A model generated the notes under the pieces. It saw nothing but the letters and a program-made list of their open reading frames with translations. It ran no database searches and had not been told where the DNA came from. Of a DNA stretch of 64,000 nt, positions 1 to 8,826 are shown piece after piece. The DNA is taken from positions 372,001 through 436,000 of the forward strand of contig WJYK01000001.1 in the NCBI GenBank assembly GCA_009668225.1, written 5' to 3'. The DNA is from Enterobacteriaceae bacterium RIT693 (GTDB lineage: Bacteria > Pseudomonadota > Gammaproteobacteria > Enterobacterales > Enterobacteriaceae). The position numbers and the translations under genes are program-made. Every line of letters begins with the position of its first letter. Positions within the stretch are counted from its first letter, which is position 1.

Positions 1-627
1 ACGCACGCTGTCTCCGGGCAATAATAAAGTGGGTGATGATTTGCCAGGGTTAAACAAGCTGAGCGGAGTGCGGCCGATAATTTGCCAGCCGCCCGGCGTC
101 GCCAGCGGATAAATGCCGGTTTGGCTACCGCCGATGCCCACGGAGCCGGCGGCAACCTGCAGTCGGGGCTCTGCCCGGCGCGGCGTGGTGAGGGTTTCAG
201 GCAATCCCCCCAAATAAGCAAACCCGGGCTGGAAGCCGAGGAAATAGACAATGTATTCAGCACTGGAATGCAGGGCGACCACCTGAGCGGGAGTGAGATC
301 GTTCTGGCGAGCTACTGCGTCAAGATCGGGCCCGGCTTCACCGCCATAAACTACCGGGATCTCAATCCGGCGAGGCGTGGGTATTACCGCCTCACTTTCT
401 TCCCACCAGCGCTGGAGCCATTCAATGCCATCCAGCGCCAGCCGCTGAGGATCTTTCAGCACAACGGTGATGTTATTCATGCCCGGAATGGCCTCTTTCA
501 CCTCATCAGAGGCATTCAGGCGATCCAACAGCCCCCAAATACGCTGCTGGCTGGCGAGCATGACGGGAGGCTCCAGTTCCAGAACCACCGCTTTTTCACC
601 GAGTAAATAACAGCGAGCTCGTTGCAC
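1..627 (-). CDS. pxpB: 5-oxoprolinase subunit PxpB (3' end cut by window edge)
   Basis: This is the PxpB (formerly YbgJ) subunit of the bacterial 5-oxoprolinase PxpABC, which hydrolyses 5-oxoproline to glutamate in the cytosol. Reading leftwards from 627, the protein begins with a GTG codon (mature start [15 protein letters not shown]) preceded by GGAGG about five bases upstream. The family signatures [26 protein letters not shown] and [21 protein letters not shown] are present. The frame runs open to base 1 at PGDSVR, so only roughly the last nine residues of a ~218-residue protein are missing. It lies 13 bp downstream of ybgI and is probably cotranscribed with it. pxpC and pxpA would be expected just outside the window. 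Identification rests on recall of the E. coli protein and is firm. Confidence 0.95.
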   Translation of the reverse strand, partial: MQRARCYLLGEKAVVLELEPPVMLASQQRIWGLLDRLNASDEVKEAIPGMNNITVVLKDPQRLALDGIEWLQRWWEESEAVIPTPRRIEIPVVYGGEAGPDLDAVARQNDLTPAQVVALHSSAEYIVYFLGFQPGFAYLGGLPETLTTPRRAEPRLQVAAGSVGIGGSQTGIYPLATPGGWQIIGRTPLSLFNPGKSSPTLLLPGDSVR

Positions 628-640
628 AGGCCCTCCAGAA

Positions 641-1384
641 TCAGGCTGGGTTTGGGATATCGATAAAAATAACGTCGAGATCGGTTTCGCTGTTTAGCCA
701 GTCGCTCAGCGCCTGGATACCGCCGCGTTCAGTGGCATGATGGCCAGCAGCGTAGAAGTGCAGCCCCTGCTCGCGGGCCGAATGAATCGTCTGCTCGGAA
801 ACCTCGCCGGTAATAAACGCATCCACGCCAAAACGTGCCGCGCTATCGATAAAGCCCTGCCCGCCGCCGGTACACCACGCCACGCGGCGAATCTGATCCG
901 GGCCGGTATCGCCGCACCACAGCGGCGTGCGGCCTAATCGCATTTCAATCCAGGAGGCAAGCTCAACGCCGGAAAGCGGCGTCGGGAATTCACCCCACGG
1001 CACCAGAGGCTCAACTTCCCCTTTTGTTTCAATGCCCAGCAGCGCACCCAACTGGGCGTTATTGCCCAACTGCGGATGGGCATCGAGGGGTAAATGCCAG
1101 CCGTAAAGATTGATATCGTTCGCCAGCAGCGTCTTAAGGCGATTACGCTTCATGCCGCGAATGACCGGTGATTCGTTTTTCCAGAAATAGCCATGGTGCA
1201 CAATCACCGCGTCGGCCTGCTGACGCACGGCTTCATCCAGCAGCGCCTGGCTGGCGGTGACGCCGGTAACGATCTTGCGGATCTCTTCCCGGCCCTCAAC
1301 CTGCAGGCCATTCGGGGCGTAATCACTGATTGCCGCGCTGTTCAGCTTGTCATTAATCAGGCGTTCCAGTTCACTGTTTTTCAT
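641..1384 (-). CDS. ybgI: Nif3/DUF34-family metal-binding protein YbgI
   Basis: The product is a 247-residue member of the NIF3/DUF34 family, which forms a toroidal hexamer with a dinuclear metal centre. The E. coli homologue has a proposed but unsettled hydrolase or metal-handling role. Conserved metal-ligand regions are visible: VIVHHGYFW near residue 63, the [10 protein letters not shown] segment near residue 100, and GHHATERGG near residue 215. There are two tandem ATG codons at 1387 and 1384. I chose the second because it matches the E. coli length and start (MKN) and sits a better distance from the GAAGAGA ribosome-binding site. It is 15 bp downstream of phr and 13 bp upstream of pxpB, all on the minus strand, which suggests one transcription unit. 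The dtpD peptide transporter that lies next to it in E. coli is absent here. Confidence 0.93.
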   Translation of the reverse strand: MKNSELERLINDKLNSAAISDYAPNGLQVEGREEIRKIVTGVTASQALLDEAVRQQADAVIVHHGYFWKNESPVIRGMKRNRLKTLLANDINLYGWHLPLDAHPQLGNNAQLGALLGIETKGEVEPLVPWGEFPTPLSGVELASWIEMRLGRTPLWCGDTGPDQIRRVAWCTGGGQGFIDSAARFGVDAFITGEVSEQTIHSAREQGLHFYAAGHHATERGGIQALSDWLNSETDLDVIFIDIPNPA

Positions 1385-1399
1385 CATTATTCTCTTCGG

Positions 1400-2809
1400 T
1401 TATTTTCTTGCTGCTTCATAAGCGGCAAGCGTATTCAGTCGGGCCTGCTTATGGTCAACAATCGGGCGCGGGTAGTCCAGCGTTTGCTTTTGTTTATCAG
1501 CCCAGGCCCATGGGGAATGGATTTGCTTGCCGGGAACCGCTTTCAGCTCCGGCAGCCAGTGGCGGATAAAGTCGCCGTCCGTGTCGAAGCGCTCGCCCTG
1601 GGTTGTCGGGTTAAAAATACGAAAATAGGGCGCGGCATCGGTACCGGTGGAAGCGGCCCACTGCCAGCCGCCGTTGTTAGCCGCCAGGTCGCCGTCAATC
1701 AGTTGGGACATAAAGTAGCGCTCACCCTGCCGCCAGTCGATCAGCAAATCCTTTACCAGGAAACTCGCCACAACCATGCGTAAGCGGTTATGCATCCAGC
1801 CCGTTTGGTTCAGCTGGCGCATCGCCGCATCGACAATCGGGTAGCCGGTTTTCCCCTGCTGCCAGGCTTCAAGCCGCGCATCATCCCCGCTCCAGCGAAC
1901 CTTATCGGTCCAGGCGATAAACGGACGATGACGGCTAAGTTTCGGGTAAGCGACCATCAGGTGGCGGTAAAATTCGCGCCAGATAAGTTCGTTGAGCCAG
2001 GTCGCGCCGGCTTCACCTTCCAGCGCTTTAGGCTGCTCTTTTAACAGGCGATGCAGGCACTGGCGTGGAGACAAAACGCCGGTTGCCAGATAAGGCGACA
2101 GTCGGCTAGTCCCTTCAATGGCAGGGAAATCTCGCTGCTCCGGGTAGTCGGCTGCCGGCTGTCGGCAAAACTTACGTAGCATACCGATCGCCTCCTGCTC
2201 ACCTACAGGGAAAATCTCGTGGTCAAATTTTTCACGTGGCACATCGAACGCAAACTGTTCGTTGAAGTGAACCTCTCCCCGAGTTTTGGGCGCAGGCACG
2301 CACTCCGGTAGCCCTTCCTGCAAACGCCGAATAAACGCCTTGCTGAAAGGAGTAAACACTTTATACATCTCGTGGTTACCGGTCGTAACGCTGCCCGGCG
2401 CCAGCAGCAGGCTGTCATCAAAACCTTGCACGGTCACGTCAACATCAAGCGCTTTTTCCACCGCGGCATCACGGGCGCGCTCGTTGACTTCATACTGGTA
2501 GTTGTAAAAAAGCGCATCAACGTTTTGCTCAGTGCAAAACGCTTTTATGCACTCCATCGAGGCGGCGAAATCCGCGACCTGCCTGATATGAAGTTCAATC
2601 CCCCGCCCGGCAAGCGCATGGCCCAATGCCTGAACATGCTCAAAAATAAATTCAGCCTGCTTTGGGGCCATCACATGCTGACGCCACTGCTCGGGCGTAA
2701 CAACAAATACCCCGATGACTTTTGCATCGGGGTTGCGGCAGGCGGCGTGTAAGGCGTAGTTATCGTGAACACGAAGATCGTTGCGAAACCAGACCAGATG
2801 GGTGGTCAT
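1400..2809 (-). CDS. phr: Deoxyribodipyrimidine (CPD) photolyase
   Basis: This is the FAD-dependent class I photolyase that splits cyclobutane pyrimidine dimers in DNA using blue light. It has 469 residues. The N-terminal antenna (photolyase alpha/beta) domain begins MTTHLVWFRNDLRVHDN. The C-terminal FAD-binding domain has WLNELIWREFYRHL, TGWMHNRLRMV and the segment DGDLAANNGGWQWAASTGTD near residue 360-380. The ATG at 2809 is preceded by AGGGAGAG at a good distance; an ATG further upstream at 2866 would add 19 unrelated residues and overlap ybgA. It lies 13 bp downstream of ybgA, the same pairing as in E. coli (ybgA-phr). Confidence 0.96.
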   Translation of the reverse strand: MTTHLVWFRNDLRVHDNYALHAACRNPDAKVIGVFVVTPEQWRQHVMAPKQAEFIFEHVQALGHALAGRGIELHIRQVADFAASMECIKAFCTEQNVDALFYNYQYEVNERARDAAVEKALDVDVTVQGFDDSLLLAPGSVTTGNHEMYKVFTPFSKAFIRRLQEGLPECVPAPKTRGEVHFNEQFAFDVPREKFDHEIFPVGEQEAIGMLRKFCRQPAADYPEQRDFPAIEGTSRLSPYLATGVLSPRQCLHRLLKEQPKALEGEAGATWLNELIWREFYRHLMVAYPKLSRHRPFIAWTDKVRWSGDDARLEAWQQGKTGYPIVDAAMRQLNQTGWMHNRLRMVVASFLVKDLLIDWRQGERYFMSQLIDGDLAANNGGWQWAASTGTDAAPYFRIFNPTTQGERFDTDGDFIRHWLPELKAVPGKQIHSPWAWADKQKQTLDYPRPIVDHKQARLNTLAAYEAARK

Positions 2810-2822
2810 AACTCTCCCTGAT

Positions 2823-3779
2823 TTAGTTGCCGTACCGCAGGCGTAGCGCTTCGGGATACGGTTCAAAGTAGCGTTGTTGTTCGAGATAGCGGTCCGGGTA
2901 TTCTGCCATATAGTGTTTCAGCAGAGTGATCGGCGCGAGTAAAGGCTGCGTGCCCTGGCGGTAGCGGGCAATGAGTTCAGACAGTTCCTGTCGCTGGCGT
3001 GCATTCAACTGTCGGCGGAAATAACCCTGCACATGCATCAAAACGTTGGTGTGGTTGCGGCGCGTGGCCTGATGCTGCATTAAGGCCATCAGGCGCTGGC
3101 GATATTCAACGAAGAAAGCCTCCAGCGAATCCCAATCCTCAATGGACGCCACAAAGCGCCCCAGCTCGCGGTATTCAGGCTGAGAATGAGCCAGCAGCAG
3201 AAGTTTATAGCGGCTGTGGAAGGCGATGAGTTTGCCTCGTGTTAATCCACTTTTGCGCAGCTGGTTCAGCTCAAACAGCGTGTAAATGCGCTCGACGAAA
3301 TTCTCGCGAATAGCCGGATCGCATAGGCGCCCATCTTCTTCAACTGGCAGCCACGGGAACTGACGCTGAAGCTCAGTGGTAAACACGCCGGTGCCGCTTT
3401 TACGGTTATTGTTACTCTCTTCGTCATAGACCCGGACTCGTTCCATCCCGCAGCTTGGCGACTTCGCGCAAACAATGTAGCCACAAAGATGCTCTAGCCC
3501 GCTGACATGGCGCGAGGAAAACGCCTGCATCGCGGCGGTAAAGTCGCCTTCGCTTTGGTTACTTAAACGCAGGGCAAGCTCGCCGTCGTTCAGCTTCACC
3601 AGCCTGAGCGCGGGCCGAGGCGTCGGCAAACCAATGGCCATTTCGGGGCAAACCGGTTCAAACCGCACCCAGGGCGCCAGCTCGTTAACGGCAAAGGCCA
3701 GCTTCTTATGCCCGCCGTCAAAACGGACATTCTCCCCCAGCAGGCAGGCGCTGATACCAATCGGAATAGTGTCGTTCAT
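2823..3779 (-). CDS. ybgA: DUF523-DUF1722 protein YbgA (long form)
   Basis: This 318-residue protein carries two domains. The N-terminal ~155 residues are a cysteine-containing DUF523 domain, with ISACLLGENVRFDGGHK at the start, VCPEMAIGLPTPR near residue 43 and CAKSPSCGMERVRVY near residue 105. The C-terminal ~160 residues are DUF1722 (YbgA), with LIAFHSRYKLLLLAHS near residue 185. In DUF523 the cysteines are thought to bind metal; recent work links DUF523/DUF1722 proteins to thiouracil desulfuration, but I have not verified that for this one. The start has GAGGAG six bases upstream. From memory the E. coli K-12 YbgA is only the DUF1722 part, so this is the complete form. It heads the ybgA-phr unit. 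Confidence 0.9.
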   Translation of the reverse strand: MNDTIPIGISACLLGENVRFDGGHKKLAFAVNELAPWVRFEPVCPEMAIGLPTPRPALRLVKLNDGELALRLSNQSEGDFTAAMQAFSSRHVSGLEHLCGYIVCAKSPSCGMERVRVYDEESNNNRKSGTGVFTTELQRQFPWLPVEEDGRLCDPAIRENFVERIYTLFELNQLRKSGLTRGKLIAFHSRYKLLLLAHSQPEYRELGRFVASIEDWDSLEAFFVEYRQRLMALMQHQATRRNHTNVLMHVQGYFRRQLNARQRQELSELIARYRQGTQPLLAPITLLKHYMAEYPDRYLEQQRYFEPYPEALRLRYGN

Positions 3780-3824
3780 TGTCTGCTCCTCAGTTGTTAA
3801 CTAAGTGTAGCAAGACGCGGGCAA

Positions 3825-3848
3825 CAAAAAAGCTACCCGAAGGTAGCT
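3825..3848 (-). terminator. Intrinsic terminator of ybfA
   Basis: On the minus strand a 7-bp stem (AGCTACC/GGTAGCT) with a TTCG tetraloop is followed by six T residues. It lies about 20 bp downstream of the ybfA stop codon and upstream of ybgA, so it separates the two transcripts. Confidence 0.85.
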
Positions 3849-3869
3849 TTCGTCAAATCGATTCAGCTT

Positions 3870-4076
3870 TTAGTAAAAATCGAAGGCGCCAGCTTCTGAT
3901 TGCGCCATCCATACCGGCTTGTCGCTGGTTTTGGACCACACGCGATGCAGATAACTGTAAAAGCGTGCGCGATCTTTCCAGAACAGCATCACCGGCAGGG
4001 CAAGCACGCCGGCAGCTACGGCGAAAGTGCGACGCAGGATGACCTGATGCGCAGGGTATTCTTTGTATAAAGACAT
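3870..4076 (-). CDS. ybfA: Small conserved protein YbfA (DUF2517)
   Basis: This is a 68-residue enterobacterial protein of unknown molecular function. It contains one hydrophobic stretch ([17 protein letters not shown], residues ~17-33), then a basic and aromatic tail ([23 protein letters not shown]) that is almost invariant in the family. I chose the ATG at 4076 (MSLYKEYP), which has GAGGAGA five bases upstream and gives the E. coli length. A longer reading from 4106 adds ten residues without support. It is transcribed divergently from kdpF across a ~310-bp regulatory region, as in E. coli. Confidence 0.9.
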   Translation of the reverse strand: MSLYKEYPAHQVILRRTFAVAAGVLALPVMLFWKDRARFYSYLHRVWSKTSDKPVWMAQSEAGAFDFY

Positions 4077-4260
4077 AGGCTTCTCCTCATAATATGTGAC
4101 CGACACCGCATGTCGGAAAATCGAAACTTGTTATCTGGTCAAAATACTATCTCATTGTTTGAAAGTTTACTACTCCTCCGACCAGATAATTGCACTTTTT
4201 TGTGCGCGGCTTATCTTTCTTCCTGTAATTAAGTTACAAAATGGTTAAATAAATACTAAT

Positions 4261-4276
4261 CATTAGTTAACTAATG
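4261..4276. promoter_or_regulatory. Perfect 16-bp palindrome upstream of kdpF
   Basis: CATTAGTTAACTAATG is self-complementary over all 16 bases and lies in the ybfA-kdpF divergent intergenic region, about 11 bp upstream of the KdpE operator. Its form suggests a dimeric regulator site, but I cannot name the regulator. The rest of the 4077-4389 region is A/T-rich and shows nothing else I can name apart from the KdpE site. Confidence 0.4.
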
Positions 4277-4287
4277 GCTTTTGCCAT

Positions 4288-4313
4288 TTTTATACTTTTT
4301 TTACACCCCGCCC
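4288..4313 (+). promoter_or_regulatory. KdpE operator of the kdpFABC promoter
   Basis: The T-rich run TTTTTATACTTTTTTTACAC followed by CCCGCCC matches, as I recall it, the KdpE-binding site mapped upstream of E. coli kdpFABC. It ends about 75 bp before the kdpF GTG. Phospho-KdpE bound here would activate transcription under potassium limitation or salt stress. Confidence 0.75.
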
Positions 4314-4389
4314 CCGGACTTTTACGACATCTTTTCACCCGAAATCCTATTCTGCCGCGAAATGCTTAACGCACCGTTGGAGGTGGATT

Positions 4390-4479
4390 GTGAGTGCAGG
4401 CGTCATAACCGGCATCGTGCTGGTCTTCTTGCTGTTGGGTTACCTGGTTTATGCCCTGATTAAAGCGGAGGCGTTTTAA
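4390..4479 (+). CDS. kdpF: Kdp potassium pump accessory peptide KdpF
   Basis: KdpF is a 29-residue single-span membrane peptide that stabilises the KdpABC complex. The reading is GTG-initiated ([20 protein letters not shown] then YALIKAEAF), nearly identical to E. coli KdpF over its whole length. A GGAGG motif lies seven bases upstream of the GTG. Its TAA overlaps the kdpA ATG by one base (TAATG), indicating translational coupling at the head of kdpFABC. The hydrophobic span covers residues 5-24. Confidence 0.95.
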   Translation: MSAGVITGIVLVFLLLGYLVYALIKAEAF

Positions 4480-6164
4480 TGGCTGCGTCCGGATTTTTAC
4501 TGATCGCCAGCTTCCTGCTGGTGCTCTTTGCCCTTGCGAAACCGCTGGGAGCGGTGCTTGCCCGCCTGATCGAAGGTGAACCTCTGCCTGTGGTCGGCCG
4601 CATAGAACCGCTTCTGTGGTCGCTGATTGGCAGTAAAGGCGAAGAGATGGGCTGGAAGCGCTACCTGATGGCGATTCTGGCATTTAACGTTTTCGGGCTG
4701 CTGTTTCTTTTCGCGATCCTGATGTTCCAGGGCAGCCTGCCCCTCAACCCTCAGCAGCTGCCCGGACTCTCGTGGCATTTGGCGCTCAACACGGCGGTAA
4801 GCTTCGTTTCCAATACTGACTGGCAGTCCTATGGCGGGGAGACCACGCTTAGCTACTTCAGCCAGATGGTTGGCCTGACGGTGCAAAACTTTGTTTCGGC
4901 CGCAACCGGTATCGCGGTGGTGTTCGCGCTGATCCGCGGCTTCTCTCGCCATTCAGCCAGCACGTTGGGTAACGCATGGGTCGATTTAACCCGCGTGACC
5001 CTCTACATCCTGCTGCCTATTGCACTGCTAATGGCGTTGTTCTTCATTAGCCAGGGTTCACTGCAAAACTTTGCGGCCTACCAACCTTACACCACGATTG
5101 AAGGCGTTCAACATGTGCTGCCGATGGGGCCAGTCGCCTCTCAGGAAGCCATTAAAATGCTGGGCACCAACGGCGGTGGATTCTTTAACGCTAACTCCTC
5201 TCACCCGTTTGAGAACCCAACCGCGCTGACCAACTTCGTTCAGATGGTGTCTATCTTCCTGATCCCGACAGCCCTTTGCTTCGCTTTCGGTGAAGCAGTA
5301 GGTGACCGCCGCCAGGGACGCGCTCTGCTGTGGGCGATGACGATAATCTTCGTGGTTTGCGTGGTGGTGGTGATGTGGGCTGAGCTGCAGGGCAACCCAC
5401 ACTTCACTCAGCTAGGCGCTAACAGCAACATCAATATGGAAGGTAAAGAGAGCCGCTTTGGCATTCTTAACAGCAGCCTGTTCGCGGTTATCACTACCGC
5501 CGCGTCCTGCGGTGCGGTTAACGCAATGCATGACTCCTTTACTGCGCTGGGCGGTATGGTGCCAATGTGGCTGATGCAGATTGGCGAAGTGGTATTTGGC
5601 GGCGTCGGCGCAGGTCTCTACGGCATGCTGCTGTTCGTGCTGCTGGCGGTATTTATCGCCGGGCTGATGATTGGCCGTACGCCAGAATATCTGGGCAAAA
5701 AAATCGACGTGCCGGAAATGAAGATGACCTCGCTGGCCATTCTCATCACGCCTGCACTGGTGCTGATCGGCACGGCGCTGGCGTTGATGACCGACGCTGG
5801 CCGCAGCGGGATAGCTAACCCAGGCATTCACGGGTTCAGCGAAGTGCTGTATGCGGTTTCTTCTGCGGCTAACAACAACGGTAGCGCCTTCGCGGGCCTG
5901 AGCACCAATACGCCGTTCTGGAACGTGCTGCTGGCGGCGTGCATGTGGTTTGGTCGTTTCGCGGTGATTATTCCCGTGATGGCGATCGCCGGTTCACTGG
6001 CCGCGAAAAAATCACAGGCCGTCAGCATCGGTACGCTGCCAACGCACGGCCCGCTGTTTATCGGTTTACTGATTGGGACAGTGCTGCTGGTTGGCGCCCT
6101 GACCTTTATCCCCGCCCTCGCTTTAGGCCCGGTTGCGGAACACCTTTCTCTGGTTAATTTCTGA
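4479..6164 (+). CDS. kdpA: K+-transporting ATPase subunit A
   Basis: KdpA is the ion-selective membrane subunit of the high-affinity KdpFABC pump and is related to the K+-channel/SKT transporter superfamily. It has 561 residues with about ten membrane spans. Four selectivity-filter-like loops are visible: [13 protein letters not shown] near residue 110, [20 protein letters not shown] near residue 230, [21 protein letters not shown] near residue 340, and [14 protein letters not shown] near residue 465. Length is a few residues longer than the E. coli protein. It starts within the kdpF stop codon and is followed 13 bp later by kdpB. Confidence 0.98.
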   Translation: MAASGFLLIASFLLVLFALAKPLGAVLARLIEGEPLPVVGRIEPLLWSLIGSKGEEMGWKRYLMAILAFNVFGLLFLFAILMFQGSLPLNPQQLPGLSWHLALNTAVSFVSNTDWQSYGGETTLSYFSQMVGLTVQNFVSAATGIAVVFALIRGFSRHSASTLGNAWVDLTRVTLYILLPIALLMALFFISQGSLQNFAAYQPYTTIEGVQHVLPMGPVASQEAIKMLGTNGGGFFNANSSHPFENPTALTNFVQMVSIFLIPTALCFAFGEAVGDRRQGRALLWAMTIIFVVCVVVVMWAELQGNPHFTQLGANSNINMEGKESRFGILNSSLFAVITTAASCGAVNAMHDSFTALGGMVPMWLMQIGEVVFGGVGAGLYGMLLFVLLAVFIAGLMIGRTPEYLGKKIDVPEMKMTSLAILITPALVLIGTALALMTDAGRSGIANPGIHGFSEVLYAVSSAANNNGSAFAGLSTNTPFWNVLLAACMWFGRFAVIIPVMAIAGSLAAKKSQAVSIGTLPTHGPLFIGLLIGTVLLVGALTFIPALALGPVAEHLSLVNF

Positions 6165-6177
6165 TTACGAGGCTTCC

Positions 6178-8226
6178 ATGAGTCGCAAGCAACAGGCGCT
6201 GTTTGAACCTGGTCTGATCCGTCAGGCGCTAATTGATTCTTTTAAAAAGCTCGCACCTCAGGTGCAGTGGCGCAACCCGGTAATGTTTATCGTCTGGGTC
6301 GGGAGCATCATCACTACCCTGCTCGGGATAGCCATGTTCACCGGGCTGCAGCAGGGTGATGCGCTCTTTACGCTCGCCATTAGCCTGTGGCTGTGGTTTA
6401 CCGTGCTGTTCGCTAACTTTGCGGAAGCGTTGGCAGAAGGCCGCAGCAAGGCCCAGGCGAACAGTCTGAAAGGGGTGAAGAAAACCAGCTGGGCGCGCAA
6501 ACTGCGCAGCCCACAGCACGATGCACAGGTTGATCATGTTCCGGCGGCCGACCTGCGTAAAGGTGACGTCGTGCTGGTCGAAGCCGGGGACATCATCCCC
6601 TGCGACGGTGAAGTGCTTGAGGGCGGCGCATCCGTAGATGAAAGCGCCATCACCGGGGAATCAGCACCGGTTATCCGCGAGTCCGGCGGCGACTTCGCCT
6701 CGGTCACCGGCGGGACACGCATACTGTCCGACTGGCTAGTTATTCAGTGCAGCGTTAACCCGGGGGAAACCTTCCTCGACCGCATGATTGCCATGGTTGA
6801 AAGCGCTCAGCGTCGTAAAACGCCGAACGAAATCGCCCTGACCATTCTGCTGGTGGCGCTGACTATCGTGCTGCTGCTGGCGACTGCGACCCTGTGGCCG
6901 TTCTCCGCCTACGGTGGCCAGGCGGCAAGCGTGACCGTGCTGGTTGCCCTGCTGGTCTGCCTGATCCCAACCACCATCGGCGGCCTGCTCTCCGCCATCG
7001 GTGTGGCCGGGATGAGTCGTATGCTGGGTGCGAACGTTATTGCCACCAGCGGTCGTGCAGTAGAGGCCGCCGGGGATATCGACGTCCTGCTGCTGGATAA
7101 AACCGGCACCATTACGCTCGGCAACCGCCAGGCTTCTGCCTTCCTGCCGGCTCCGGGCGTGGATGAAAAAGAGTTAGCCGATGCGGCACAGCTGGCCTCG
7201 CTGGCGGATGAAACGCCGGAAGGTCGCAGCATCGTGGTACTGGCAAAACAGCGCTTTAACCTGCGCGAACGCGACGTGCAAAACCTGCAGGCAACGTTCG
7301 TACCGTTTACCGCGCAAACCCGCATGAGCGGCATTAACATCCAGGACCGCATGATCCGTAAAGGCTCCGTGGATGCCATTCGCCGCCATGTAGAGGTAAA
7401 CAATGGTCACTTCCCGGCGCAGGTGGACACGCTGGTTGAAGGCGTTGCGCGTCAGGGCGGTACGCCGCTGGTGGTGGCCGAAGGCGCCAACGTTCTGGGC
7501 GTGATTGCACTGAAAGACATTGTTAAAGGCGGGATTAAAGAGCGTTTCGCGCAGCTGCGCCAGATGGGCATCAAAACGGTGATGATCACCGGGGATAACC
7601 GCCTGACCGCCGCCGCTATTGCCGCCGAAGCCGGCGTCGACGACTTCCTTTCAGAAGCCACGCCGGAAGCCAAACTGGCGCTGATCCGTCAGTATCAGGC
7701 AGAAGGCCGACTGGTCGCCATGACCGGCGACGGTACCAACGATGCCCCGGCACTGGCGCAGGCAGACGTAGCGGTGGCAATGAACTCCGGGACTCAGGCG
7801 GCGAAAGAAGCCGGCAACATGGTTGACCTGGACTCTAACCCAACCAAGCTGATTGAAGTGGTCCACATCGGGAAGCAAATGCTGATGACGCGCGGGTCGC
7901 TGACCACCTTCAGTATCGCCAACGACGTGGCGAAATACTTCGCCATTATTCCGGCGGCGTTTGCGGTGACTTATCCGCAGCTCAACGCGCTGAACGTGAT
8001 GCACCTGCACTCCCCTGCTTCGGCCATTCTGAGTGCGGTCATTTTTAACGCGCTGATCATCATCTGCCTGATCCCGCTGGCGCTAAAAGGCATCAGCTAT
8101 AAGCCGCTGAGCGCTGCGGCCATGCTGCGCCGCAACCTGTGGATTTATGGTCTGGGCGGTATCGTCGTGCCGTTTATTGGTATCAAAGTGATTGATGTGA
8201 TCCTGACCGTTCTGGGTCTGGTCTAA
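6178..8226 (+). CDS. kdpB: K+-transporting P-type ATPase subunit B
   Basis: KdpB is the catalytic P-type ATPase subunit that hydrolyses ATP to drive potassium uptake through KdpA. It has 682 residues, exactly the E. coli length. The actuator-domain motif AITGESAPV is near residue 160. The phosphorylated aspartate lies in [12 protein letters not shown] near residue 307. The hinge motif [21 protein letters not shown] is near residue 515. The ATG at 6178 has GAGG six bases upstream; an earlier in-frame ATG at 6133 would start inside kdpA and is unlikely. It is central in kdpFABC. Confidence 0.98.
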   Translation: MSRKQQALFEPGLIRQALIDSFKKLAPQVQWRNPVMFIVWVGSIITTLLGIAMFTGLQQGDALFTLAISLWLWFTVLFANFAEALAEGRSKAQANSLKGVKKTSWARKLRSPQHDAQVDHVPAADLRKGDVVLVEAGDIIPCDGEVLEGGASVDESAITGESAPVIRESGGDFASVTGGTRILSDWLVIQCSVNPGETFLDRMIAMVESAQRRKTPNEIALTILLVALTIVLLLATATLWPFSAYGGQAASVTVLVALLVCLIPTTIGGLLSAIGVAGMSRMLGANVIATSGRAVEAAGDIDVLLLDKTGTITLGNRQASAFLPAPGVDEKELADAAQLASLADETPEGRSIVVLAKQRFNLRERDVQNLQATFVPFTAQTRMSGINIQDRMIRKGSVDAIRRHVEVNNGHFPAQVDTLVEGVARQGGTPLVVAEGANVLGVIALKDIVKGGIKERFAQLRQMGIKTVMITGDNRLTAAAIAAEAGVDDFLSEATPEAKLALIRQYQAEGRLVAMTGDGTNDAPALAQADVAVAMNSGTQAAKEAGNMVDLDSNPTKLIEVVHIGKQMLMTRGSLTTFSIANDVAKYFAIIPAAFAVTYPQLNALNVMHLHSPASAILSAVIFNALIIICLIPLALKGISYKPLSAAAMLRRNLWIYGLGGIVVPFIGIKVIDVILTVLGLV

Positions 8227-8238
8227 GAGGAAAAGAAC

Positions 8239-8814
8239 ATGGCTACGTTACGCCCCACTTTATTACTGCTGATTATTTTAACGCTGATTACCGGGGGGGT
8301 TTACCCCCTCATCGCCACGCTGCTGGGCCAGTGGTGGTTCCCGGCACAGGCAAACGGCTCATTAATCGTTGAAAGCGGTAAAGTTCGCGGTTCAGCACTC
8401 ATCGGCCAGGACTTTACTAACGCAAAATATTTCCAGGGCCGCCCTTCTGCTACCTCAGATAGCCCCTATAATCCAATGGCATCCGGCGGCAGTAACCTTG
8501 CGGCAAGTAACCCGGAACTGGACAAAGAGGTTAAAGCTCGCATTAGCGCACTGCGTGCGGCTAACCCGCAGGCTAATCCGGCAGTGCCCGTTGACCTGGT
8601 CACCACGTCGGCCAGCGGCCTTGACGGACAGCTTTCGCCGGAAGCTACAGCATGGCAGATCCCTCGAGTGGCTCAGGCCAGAAATCTTCCGGTTGAACAA
8701 GTCGCCCGCCTGGTGGCTGAAAACACCACCACGCCGCTGGTGAACTTTATCGGCATGCCGGTCGTGAATATTGTTAAGCTCAACCTGGCGCTGGATAGTT
8801 TACAGGCGAAATAA
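8239..8814 (+). CDS. kdpC: K+-transporting ATPase subunit C
   Basis: KdpC is the single-span subunit of KdpFABC, thought to act with KdpA/KdpB in raising potassium affinity. The 191-residue protein begins with a membrane segment (residues ~7-30, [22 protein letters not shown]) followed by a soluble domain. That domain contains [19 protein letters not shown] near residue 55 and the conserved C-terminal [21 protein letters not shown]. It begins 12 bp after kdpB with an AGAGGAAA ribosome site, and kdpD follows 12 bp later, so kdpFABCDE is likely one continuous unit with readthrough into the regulators. Confidence 0.97.
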   Translation: MATLRPTLLLLIILTLITGGVYPLIATLLGQWWFPAQANGSLIVESGKVRGSALIGQDFTNAKYFQGRPSATSDSPYNPMASGGSNLAASNPELDKEVKARISALRAANPQANPAVPVDLVTTSASGLDGQLSPEATAWQIPRVAQARNLPVEQVARLVAENTTTPLVNFIGMPVVNIVKLNLALDSLQAK

Positions 8815-8826
8815 AAAGGACGCGTT

